A stretch of 64,000 bases of DNA from Talpa occidentalis (Eukaryota > Chordata > Mammalia > Eulipotyphla > Talpidae): NCBI RefSeq assembly GCF_014898055.3, contig NW_023601754.1, forward strand, positions 47,609,013 to 47,673,012, read 5' to 3'. The notes under the pieces are model-generated. The model did not search any database, was not told where the DNA came from, and worked only from the letters and a program-made list of their open reading frames with translations. Below, piece by piece: positions 49,100 through 64,000 of this stretch (position 1 is the stretch's first letter; every line of letters starts with the position of its first letter). A program made the translations under genes and the position numbers.

Positions 49100-52000
49100 C
49101 ACTATCCCCAGGGCGAATTCCCAGGTAGTGAGGCGTCCTGCCAGGCCTCCGCAGTCACTCCTCCTGCCTCCCCCCACCTCCACCCCCAGAGCACCCCCCA
49201 CCCAGTCTGGAGGGCCACTCCCTGGCCTGGGATTGGGGAGGGGTCTCTGCTTTCTGGCTGGCAAGCCCTGCATGCAAGGATTTTCTGGCTTCTCTGAGCC
49301 TCTCACTCTTTGCCTCTCACCACCCCGCCTCCTAAACATCTTTCCATCTTGGCCTCTGCGTTTTCAAGTCCTTTTGTCTGTGTCTGACACCCCACCTCCT
49401 CCATGGCTTGCTGTGACTTGGTATTTATGCCTCTGTCTGTGTGTCTTTGCATCTAAGACTTTTCGTCCCTCTGTCTCCCGTGCCCTGCATTTTGGGCTGG
49501 GAAAGCTCGGGTCACTCCACTAAGTGCCAGCCTCTCAACCCTTCTCCTGCCCCTCACCTGGGGCCCCGGCCTGGTTGAAAGGGGCAGGGATCCAGTCTGG
49601 GGGACCTTGAAGCCGCCTCAGCCTGCTGGACCAGCGGGGCGTGGGTGAGTTGGGCAGGGCTGCCTGTGGATGGGGAAAGCGCCTACTAGGCCAAGCTGGG
49701 GCGGTTGGCTCCTGCCTTTTTGCAAATGGGGCCCTGGGTGGGGAGCCCAGAAAGTGTTTTTGCCCCTGAGTGCCAGGTCATCTGAGACTGCCTCCCAGAC
49801 CACTTCCCCATCCTGGCCCTTTGTCTGATGCTGCCCTCAACTGGCTCCACGTCTCCTCCCCACAAAGATGTGAGCCCCTGGTTCAACGCCTGTTTACCCC
49901 TGGCGACCCAGATCCATCCGTGAACAAAACTAAGGGCCAGATGCCTGGAAGCGCCATTGGCACGTTTCCGTGGCCCAGACCCTACAGGTAGGAGCAGTCC
50001 TCAGGAGGAGCAATCTTATTTTGGTGATTGCAATGAGCACAGTGTGCATGACAGTGGCCGAACCCCACCGGTGAGTTTGCAAACCTGAACTTGAGGCATG
50101 TGTTTCTGTTCTGCACAGGGCTTTGTAACAGCGCTGGGTCCCATTTACAAACTGAGTTAATCCAATGTCTTCAAACGTTGCAAACCACATTCCTAAAGCC
50201 AATCCATTCAATCTGGATGCTCGATTCAGGGCGCCCTTCCAGTGGTCAGGAGAACCTTCCAGAGCATATCGCTAAATGTCTATGCCTGTGTACATCACAT
50301 TAGCCAGTAGGCTCGACGAGGGGATCTTTTGCATACCCCCGAGCCAGTGGTAACAGACAGAGTCACCTATCAGTGATGCGTGTCTAGTTGAAACCACGAG
50401 GCCACCCCGAAAAAAGGGAACAGTCTCTGACGCACAAGCTCCTGACGTACCACACGTGCAGGGTTGGTTCTGCTTCCAAAAATATTACTCATGGGAAGAG
50501 TCGGGCCTTTAAACCTTGGTGAGAGCAACAGTAGAGCCTCCCTGTGCCTCAGTTTCCCGACCTGAGAAATGGGAGCCACAGCTATGAGGATTAGTTTCGA
50601 GACACAGCCTCTAGAACAGAACCTGGCATGGGAACTGTCTGCCGTCAGCAGTGGCTGTTACCCATTCGAAAGACAGTTCCTCCTCAACTAACCCGACTTG
50701 GGTTTGGGGGGGGACATTCATAGACTGGGCTCAGGGTGACCCCCTTGAGTGTCATGGCCCTATTTATGGCTCAAAACAGGGTTGGTCAAGGTGGCCACGG
50801 GCCATTTGCATGAACTAATACTTCCATATATGCATAGACATCGACCACTCCCTCCTATCACGCCCCTTGGTAAGATTTGCTTCCTTGAGGCATGTAAATG
50901 TGGTTTTTCTCCAATTCTAGAGACCTTTGGAACTGAGGAATCCTGCTTTTTTCATCACCCTTTCACTGCCACATCATAAAATGACACATGGTTGACTTTG
51001 AGTATCTCCCAGGACATGGTCACTCTGTGTGAGGCCTTCCAACTTCACTCTGCTCTGTGCTGGGCAAAAAGGTGCCATCAATGTTAGTGAAACAAGTGGA
51101 TAATGTCTGGAGGGGGGTGATGGGATTGGCTTATGGTGTTAAATCTCTCCAGCTGTCTGGTGGAGAGTAGACAATGGGGTGCGAAGGCAGAAGCCAGGAG
51201 TCCAGTGAAGTGGCCACAGCCGAGCCAGGTAGTCATCTTCGATTCTCCTGTTCCGACACATTCCTCCACTTACACCTCTGGCCCTGTGTTGTTCCCTCTT
51301 TTCCCTTTCCTCTGGGGAGCCACTACCTGTCCCACTCTCCACCATTTTTGTCTTGCTCAGAGAGGATGCAGGGGTGTGAGGAGAAGGCCTGTGAGGACAG
51401 GGCAGGCCTGGGCTACAGGCATAGAGGTGTGGAATCACACATGGTGGAAGTGGTGGGGAGAACCCAAAAAAACATACAGAAGCCTGGGTCCTCACCCCAC
51501 TCCTAAGCTCACCTCATTTCTTCAGGAGCCTCCAGTGTCTCCTCCTCCCTACGCACTCTTCTCCTCTCCAGTGGGTCCCAACAGAGATCCTTCTGACTCT
51601 CAGATCTGCCCCTGTCCTTCCTCTTCTCGTGGCCCTCAGGACCAAGGTCAAGTTCCAGCTGGATCTCAGCCCCAGCTCCATCTTCCATCGACCTACATTC
51701 CCAGCCACGTCACCTGCTTCTGCCTCCAGCCCCAGCCTCCCCCATCCTGGATGATATATCATCTCTGGGGTGCACCAGGTGTTCTCACACCCTCAGGTTG
51801 TCCCCAGGAAAATGCCACCCACCCACCCTTCTCCTTGTGGTGAGCTCATTGTCAGCCTCCCTCCTCCAGCCCTCCCGGCCACAGCCCCAGCTTAGCCCTC
51901 ACTGTCTCTCCTGCACCATCACTCAGCCTCCCCTGGATTGTCCCCTCAGGAGAGGGCTGCTCCTGCTCACAGGTCTTCCATGGCTCCCTATTGGCCATAG

Positions 52001-52580
52001 GACAGACCCAGCCTCTCCACGTGAAGTCTGGGGTCCTTGGGAATCGGGTCCCTGGTCTTGTCCTCTTACTCTCACCCCCACACACTGATCTCACCTCCCT
52101 GCTTTTGCTGTCAGGGAGATTTGGTGGAGAGTCACTGCTGAGTGCTAGTAGTCAAGGATGGAGGGAGGAAAAATCAAATCGGGTTGTAAATGGGAAGAGA
52201 GAATATCTGGGTCTCAGAGAGAAGGAAGCAGGGTGAGGCCAAGAGGCACCACCATGACTAAGCCCACTCTTGATGGCTCACATGGGGTCCCAGCCACGTG
52301 TTTGTCTTGGGTCTGATCAACAGCCCCTGTCAGGTCAGGAATCTACTATCCTGATTTTGAGGATGAGAAAACCTACAGATGGAGGGGGGCACTTCTCACA
52401 GTCTCGCCAGGGAGCGGGGTCCTCACTTGCCAGGCTTGTGACCCCTCCTGTGTGGACAGAAACTGTGCTATGGAATACCAGGGGAGGGGAGGTGCTTGAG
52501 GGGGGGGTCTTCCTGGATGCCCGGGGGTGGGATAAGGCTACAGCCCCACCCCCACTCCCTGATGCAAGGATGAGGCTGGC
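49100..52580. other. KLK5-KLK6 intergenic
   Basis: No gene was recognised. 50540-50650 contains a MIR core ('tgtgcctcagtttcccgacc', 'ctgagaaatgggagccacag'). 51940-52110 looks like L2 ('ggtcttccatggctccctat'). 49980-51100 is unassigned, AT-richer DNA without repeats that I recognise, where conserved regulatory sequence could sit. Confidence 0.4.
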
Positions 52581-52596
52581 ATAAAATCTGGGAGGA

Positions 52597-52602
52597 GGAT
52601 TT
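52597..52602 (-). terminator. KLK6 polyadenylation signal AATAAA
   Basis: AATAAA on the minus strand (TTAATAAATCC context), about 110 bp after the KLK6 stop. Confidence 0.8.
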
Positions 52603-52710
52603 ATTAAGCGTGAAGGCTCAGGTCTGGGCAGATGGGGGCAGGCAAGGTCTTGCAGAAATCGTACACAGCCAGGGGGATGGGGGCGCAGATGGAAAGGTGG
52701 CTGCCCTGCG

Positions 52711-58042
<5,332 letters not shown>

Positions 58043-58365
58043 CTGAGGGGAAAGCCAGGCGCCCATCAGCCCCCCACCGTCCTCGCCCTCCCCACCATCC
58101 TCTGCGGTGCCCTGGACGGCCCTCTCCAGCCCTTACGCTGTCCTTGGCCTGGCCCCTGTCTCCTGGCCTCCAAGGCCGCCTCTGCCCCAGCACCAGGCCC
58201 GCAGGGCGTGCTCCCGGCCCTCCCTCCTCCGTGCAGCTCTGAGCTCTGCCTTCCAGTGACAGGACTGGGCTGGCCTGGGCCCCAAGGCCTGCCGCCCCGG
58301 GAGTTTCGGCCACCCTGGCCACCGGCTCCCCCGGCCTGTGGGCTCTGGGGTGCCTGCGGACTTAC

Positions 58366-58400
58366 CTGCGGCCGCTGCCCCCGGGCTCCTGGGTTGGGGC
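58366..58400 (-). promoter_or_regulatory. Candidate untranslated exon of KLK6
   Basis: Minus-strand exon-like sequence ending CGGCCGCAG|GTAAGT (donor 58360-58365). It would splice to the acceptor CCCCTCAG just before the leader of the coding first exon (58042). Its 5' border is not visible. Confidence 0.5.
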
Positions 58401-58789
58401 AGAAACAGCGCGTGTCAGGGCAGATGCTGGCGCCAGGCAGGGAGAAAAGCAGGGAGCTCCTGAGAGGACCGAGAGCACAGAGGCCACCTCGGAGGGAGGA
58501 TGGGGGTGGGGCGGGGAAAGAAGAGCAGCAGGACCCAGGGCTACCACACGTCAGACGGGCAACTGGCTTCCCCACCTTCCTGAAAGCGGCCAGCCTTGTC
58601 CCCAGATGCTCCTGGTGCTTCCTTTTAACCCCTGTTTCCCTCAGTCCCTGAGGCAGGAGCTGCCCCACCCTTTTCCTCCTCACCCTGGCCTCCCACACAC
58701 ATTCCTCCTGGCCCCACAGCAAGATGACCCCTGACCCCGGCTTGCAGGAGAACCCAGTCACTGAGGGCCAGGGGGTCGAGGGAGGAGGC

Positions 58790-58905
58790 TGGGGGCTGCA
58801 CTCTGGGTCTGAGGGCGGGGCAGGGGGCTGGACCCTGGGTCTGAGGGCGGGGCTAGGGGCCTGGACCCCAGGTCTGAGGGATGGGCTGGGGGCCTGGAAT
58901 TCTGG
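58790..58905. repeat. MSR1-like minisatellite, short array
   Basis: Three to four units of 'gggtctgagggcggggc' plus 'tggaccc', upstream of KLK6. Confidence 0.65.
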
Positions 58906-61800
58906 ACCTTCAAGAAGAAACAGTGAGCAAGGACACACCTGAGTCGAAGGGAGGAAGGGTCAGAGCTTGTTCTTGGGTCCCTAGACTTCTGGACCCATCA
59001 GAAAGTGCCTGAAGACCCAAACACCCCCTCCCCCACCTGCTCCAGGACCCGCCCACCTCAGTCTCAGGCATTGCTGCCCCTGCCAGCCCTCGCTCACGCG
59101 GCCAGCCGGGGTTCAGTGGGGTTGGGGTGAATCACGCACCTGCCCGTGAGTCCTCTGTGGTGCTGCCGACCTCCCCGTCCCCAGCAGCAGCAGCAGCCGG
59201 GCAGCCAGCAGAAAGCGTGTGTCACCCAGCTGTCCCGCCCCTGCCCTGGGCTGGGGCGAAGACCCAGGCTGGATGGGGAAAGGGCCTGGAACAATCGGGC
59301 TTTGTCCACCCCCAGACCCCGTGCCTGGCCCCTGGCAGCTCCATGTCTCAACCTCTCTTCCGGGCAGGCCGCTGTATAACAGCTTCCCTGTGTCCCAGCC
59401 TGCAGGGAGCTGCTGCCCTGCAGGGAGCTGGAGTTTTTGGAGAGCACCTGTTCACTCTGCATGCGGAGTCCCAGGGTGGTAGAAGTTCTGCAAACAGAAC
59501 TTCTTCCCAGAACTGACTCCTGTTCTGAGGACGTGCTGGCTTCTGCGCGTGTTCCCTGTTAACCAGGAAAACTTGTTTTCAGTTGTAACTTACTCATCTG
59601 TATAAGCAAAAACACAATTGCGTGCTATTTTCTTGTTCCTTTGTTCGTATCTTTAATAAAAACTCGGGCTGGGAGAGTGAGAGGCAGAGCTGCTCTAGAT
59701 GGCTCCCCCCAACCTCCCCCTGCTGCAAATTCATTTAGTCCCGAGTCTTCGTTAACAGCAGAGAACTTCCTCGGCTGCCCTGTCCATGCCCCCCCAGCCC
59801 ATCTCTCTGCTGGCCACGATGGGGTGTCTCCGTATCTGCGTCTTGTCCGTGTGTCTCTCCTGCTCAGTGTCCCTGACTGTCTTTCCCCTTGATTCTCTGG
59901 GTCCACGCAGATGCTTTGAAAGTTCTGGATCCCCTCCTGGGTTTCCAAGAGCAGCCTGTGGGTCTACACTGGGGAGGGGGCTCTAAGGAGGGGGTGGTGT
60001 GGGAGACGCTGGTGGGGCCCAGGAGGGTGTCCGGACGTGGGGAGAGACGTGACCATAGCGGGATCAAGAAAACGCGAGGGTGCTGAGAAACGAGAGTCCT
60101 GGCAAAGCCGCAGAAGGGGTCCCGGAACTTGGCCCCCTGGTGGGAGGAGAGGGGGTGGAGGCCTGTGTGGGCCAGAGGCCGAGCGTGTGTGGGCCTGTGT
60201 GGCGGGAAGTGGGGGTGGGTGTGGCGGGCACAGGGCAGATGCTGGGTGTGAGAAGGCAAATGGGGGCTTAGGGAAGCCGTTGAGTAACCAGGGCCTGGTG
60301 CTAGTGAGGCCACCTCAGCGCCTGCCCGGCTGCCGCTGCAGGGAACTCATGTTCTTGCTTGAAATGGGGCCCATCACCGGGATGAAAACGTGCCGGCATC
60401 CAGTGTACCCTCTGGGGCTCCTCCACCCCAGCCCTTCTGTCCCCTCAGCACCACCCCTTCCCCGCTCATGTCCTCTGAGACCAGCATCACCTTCCCAGCC
60501 AGCAGGGGCCCGTTGCTGCCTCTCTGTTCCCATGGCCCAGCTCCAACTCTCTCCCCTCGGCCATCGCCTGAGCCCTCTGTCTCCTCTCTGCCCCTCCTCT
60601 GTCTCCTCCACTTGCCCCCCAGGGGCTCTCCCTCCTTCTGGAGCTGCCCCTGCCCTCTCCTGCTTCCACCCGCCCTGCCCATCCCTGGGGACAGAGTCCC
60701 GGCCCCTCAGCCCCCTGCTGAAGCAACCTGAGCACCCAAGGCAGCCCTGGCTGAGGAAAAGAAAATGCCAGCTGCCCCTGCAGGTCGCCATGTTTCTAGT
60801 CGTGTGAGCTGAAGAAAAGGAAAGCAGAAAGAAACTGGAGCTCTGTCAGTGTTTCATCTAGCCCACACGTCCACGATACCGTCACGCCAACGTGAGATCA
60901 ACTGGGACAAATGGAAAAACATTGTTCTCCTTTTTTATCTGCTGGCTTGTTTACTGCACACGCATGGAGTCTAAGATCCCGTTCACGCTTCTCGAGCCTT
61001 TCAGTGGGAACTGGACATGGGTCACCAGCCAGGCGCCAGTGCGGGAGTGGCCGCCATCTTGTCAGGCTCAGTCCTGCCCCCTGTTCTCCTGCTCAGTCAT
61101 GGCGGTTGTCCGAAGCTTCCCCGAGCTACCCCCACAACTCCTAGCCCTTCTCCTGGCCTATTCCCTTTTCTCAGCTTCTCCTGGCACCGATAACTTGTCC
61201 TTCAAGTCTTGGTTTGGCCATCACCTCCTTCAGGAAGCCTTCCCTGAACACCACCCTCTGCAGTTAGTTTAGTCACTCTCTTGTCTGAGTTCCCGCAGCA
61301 GGTGCCTCCCTCATGTCTCCCTGCATCATGATCATCTGGATCCTTGTCCGTCTCCCCCACCGGACCTCCAACTCCTTGAGGGCAGATTCCGGGGCTTACT
61401 CACCCCGATGTCCCAAGCATCCACGCAGGACTGGCCCACAGGGAGCCTTAGGAAATGTTGACCAAATGACTAAATGACTTCATTACGCCCACTCCCTTCT
61501 TACAGATAAGAAAACTGAGGCTGGGAAGCTAATTTCTCAATGCCAGACGCCCAGGAAGTAATGGAGTTCAACTTCCAACATGGCGTGGATGTGGCCCACC
61601 CAGGCTCACCTGTCTGCCACACCGCGGCTGTGTTGGACAGGTGGATTGGGGAGCGAGGTGGCCACTGGAGGGGAGTGGAGGAACTTCTAAGACTAGGGTG
61701 TTTCAAGCCCGACCCAGGTTTTGCCACCCCTCCTCCCACAGTGCTCATTTATGGGGTGTTTCCTTCTGAATCGACATGTTCTGCAAGTCTTCAATAAAGA
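58906..61800. other. KLK6 upstream flank with LTR-, L2- and MIR-like pieces
   Basis: 59480-59790 has an AATAAA (59653-59658) in an LTR-like context, without proof. 61170-61470 resembles L2 ('ccttcaggaagccttccctg'). 61490-61565 resembles MIR ('acagataagaaaactgaggc'). 59950-60800 is unassigned GC-rich DNA. No exon was recognised. KLK7 would be expected beyond the right edge. Confidence 0.4.
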
Positions 61801-61810
61801 ACATGCTTCT

Positions 61811-62398
61811 GGGCCTCCCTGGTGGCACAAGGGGTTAAGACGCAGCCTGTGAAGCTGTCCACAGCCTCTGCAGCACGAGTGCAATCCCTGGCCAGGGAGA
61901 AACCCACATGGTGCAGCAGTCCTCTCCTGCCTCACCCGTTGCTCCCCTCAACAGTGTCTTCAGTTCGTCTGCCTGTTCTGCTCCCCGCTCTGTCTCTGGT
62001 GAATTCTCACCCTCCTGCACCTCTGACCCTACCCCAGTTCTTGTATATATAAACAAATCTTAAAAAATAAAATAAAATAAAATCCCCACATCTCAGGCCT
62101 CCCTGGTGGCGCAGGCATTTGAGCACGGCACTGTGAAGCTGTCCACAGCCTCTGCAGTGCCAGTTCGATCCCCGCCGGCCTTGGAGCAACCCACATGGTG
62201 AGCAGACCTCTCCTGTTTCACCCACTGCTCCCCTCAGCAGTGTATTTTGTCAGTCTGCCTGTTCTGTTCCCTGCTCTGTCTCTGGTGAATCCTCTCACCC
62301 CTTGCACATCTGGCCTGTACCCCGACTCTTGTATAAATAAAATAAATCTTTAAAAAAAAAATCCCCACATCTCTTTTCCCAACCTTTAAAAAAAAAAA
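61811..62398 (+). mobile_element. SINE with a second SINE nested in its tail
   Basis: The outer SINE (61811 to about 62081, tail to 62398) is flanked by the 10-bp duplication ACATGCTTCT at 61801-61810 and 62399-62408. The inner SINE (62096-62362) is flanked by TCCCCACATCTC at 62083-62094 and 62363-62374. Both read on the plus strand. Confidence 0.85.
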
Positions 62399-62409
62399 AC
62401 ATGCTTCTA

Positions 62410-63380
62410 AAAAAAGGTCACAAGGGAGACCCTTTTCACAAAGACGGCGCCAAAAGTAAAAGCTTTCCTAAATCCGAGGCCACAGGCTTCATACTTCCCC
62501 CCCTTCCGCAGCCCAAGACACCGCAACCCAAATCAGGGAACGCACCTCAGGAGAATCGAGGTGACCACTAGGCCACCAAGTCCCCCGTGAAGAGAGAGGA
62601 GAGAAGACAGGACACGCTCTGTTCATGCTGGACATCAAGATCTGCACACACCAGCTGAATCAGGCTGTGGAGAAGCTCCGACACTCACGTGGCCGCAGCC
62701 AGGGCCCTCAGGCCTGGTGGAGAGGACAGGGCAGAGGCTCATGGGGCCTGATGAGGGCACTTTGGGTGTTGCCCACTAAATTAGGATCCTCTAGAGGGAA
62801 CCCCCGCTGGCTCACGCTAAGTATAAATGTTTACACCATAAAAAGAAGAAAAGAAAACGTTTGAGGGTAAGCAGTAAAAAGTGCCCTGAGGCACAACTAG
62901 CAAAACCCAATGCTCATCAGAGGCAGGTTCTGTGTCAGGTGATATTCTAGCACTTTCTGAATCTCAAACTGACTTTATCTTTACGGCCCTGGAAAGTGGG
63001 TGCTGTTCCTCTCATTTCCAGTATAAAGAAACAGGGGTGGGGATGTGAGGTGCCTGAGTGCAAAGCTTGCAGGTGTTGGAAGTGGGATTGACGCCCAGGA
63101 GGTCTGGCTTCCAGAGTTAATGCCTTTTCTTGTTCAAAATTCGACAAGAGGGCGCTCTCCAGCCACCCGCCTGGAGACACACGCACAAACGGGAGCTGCT
63201 GAGGCAGGGCTAGGCGGCCCCAGGCTGACTGCAGCCACTGCAGTGTGTGCTACTTAGAAACAATTTGGGTTGGATATTGATTCGGGGAGGCTTGCTGCAG
63301 AGTGGAAGATTTGATGGAGCTTAATGGGGTTAAAAATCTCTGTCATTCTTTCAACTTTAAGGCAGGAAGAGGATGTGAAA
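62410..63380. other. Intergenic, nothing recognised
   Basis: Possible MIR text near 62930-63070; otherwise unassigned. No gene seen. Confidence 0.3.
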
Positions 63381-63384
63381 TCCT

Positions 63385-63830
63385 AGATCTGAGGGAGGAG
63401 CCTGGGGACCAGGGCCCCAGTCTGAGGGAGGTAGGAGGGCGCCTGGACTCGGGTCTGAAGGAGGGGCGGGGCCTGGACGCCTGGGTCTGAGGGAGGGGGC
63501 GGGGCCTGGACTCCTGGTCTGAGGGAGGGGCGGGGCCTGGGCTCCTGGGTCTGAGGGAGGGGCGGGGCCTGGACAGGGTCTGTTGGAGGGGCGGGTCTGG
63601 ACGCCTGGCCTGAGGGGCGGGGCCTGGACTCCTGGTCTGAGGGAGGGGCGGGGCCTGGACCAGGGTCTGAGGGAGGGGCGGGGCCTGGACGCCTGGGTCT
63701 GAGGGAGGGGAGGGGCCTGGACTCCTGGTCTGAGGGAGGGGCGGGGCCTGGGCTCCTGGGTCTGAGGGAGGGGGGCCTGGACCAGGGTCTGCGGGAGGGG
63801 CGGGGCCTGGACTCCTGTGTTTTACGGGAA
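63385..63830. repeat. MSR1-like minisatellite, long array
   Basis: About 14 units of roughly 30 bp based on 'ggtctgagggaggggcgggg' plus 'cctggactcctg', with variable length. The closest known relative is the MSR1 minisatellite of human 19q13. Confidence 0.85.
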
Positions 63831-64000
63831 GGCAGCAATTACCCTCTTATATGCAGGAATCAGTAGCTGCAGAATTTCTCCAACACCAGGGTGTGTGTGT
63901 GTATTGGGGTGCAGAGATATGTAAGTGGGAGATGAGATGAAGAAGGAAGGATTTGGAGGCTATTGGCCCAGGGGAATTCTGGGGAGAAACTGGAAAGGCA

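Overview
Nuclear DNA of a placental mammal, covering part of the tissue-kallikrein (KLK) serine-protease cluster, the locus on human 19q13.3-q13.4. The evidence is five-exon trypsin-fold genes with canonical splice sites and the KLK intron phases (1, 2, 1, 0), MSR1-like minisatellites, old L2/MIR/LTR repeats, and at least nine copies of a tRNA-derived SINE. Gene order matches the human cluster from the KLK1/2/3 subcluster through KLK4, KLK5 and KLK6. The SINE does not look like Alu, B1, CAN, PRE or ERE. A laurasiatherian, perhaps a camelid, is my guess and is not proven. Intact KLK4 argues against an edentulous species.

Bases 1-27.6 kb are the accessory, rearranged part. Classical (KLK1/2/3-type) kallikreins have been duplicated in segments here. 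The 5' exon of a minus-strand gene (325-370) runs off the left edge. A complete plus-strand gene (7431-10046) has its catalytic His replaced by Arg. A minus-strand pseudogene (about 11341-13013) lies tail-to-tail with it. A second copy of the same pair follows: the plus-strand member survives only as a dead last exon (17529-17665), while the minus-strand member (19152-22289) keeps a perfect 262-codon five-exon frame but has lost the activation site, S1 aspartate, oxyanion glycine and nucleophilic serine. A further orphan exon 1 with promoter sits at 25903-25948, and a decayed KLK4-like last exon at about 2815-2962.

From 27.9 kb on, the layout is single-copy and conserved: KLK4 (27975-30892), a 12-kb intergenic region with LTRs, SINEs, a 430-bp polypyrimidine tract and a CpG island with a CCAAT-type promoter (about 41.4-42.2 kb), KLK5 (42946-about 49058, with a one-base frameshift in exon 2 as sequenced), KLK6 (52711-about 58400), and a repeat-rich right flank ending in an MSR1-like minisatellite (63.4-63.8 kb).

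KLK4 is the enamel-matrix protease. KLK5 and KLK6 are trypsin-like secreted proteases of epidermal and neural cascades. The classical genes encode seminal and salivary-type kallikreins. The most striking result is that both surviving duplicated classical genes look like secreted pseudoproteases, each inactivated differently, in a pair that shows reciprocal loss.
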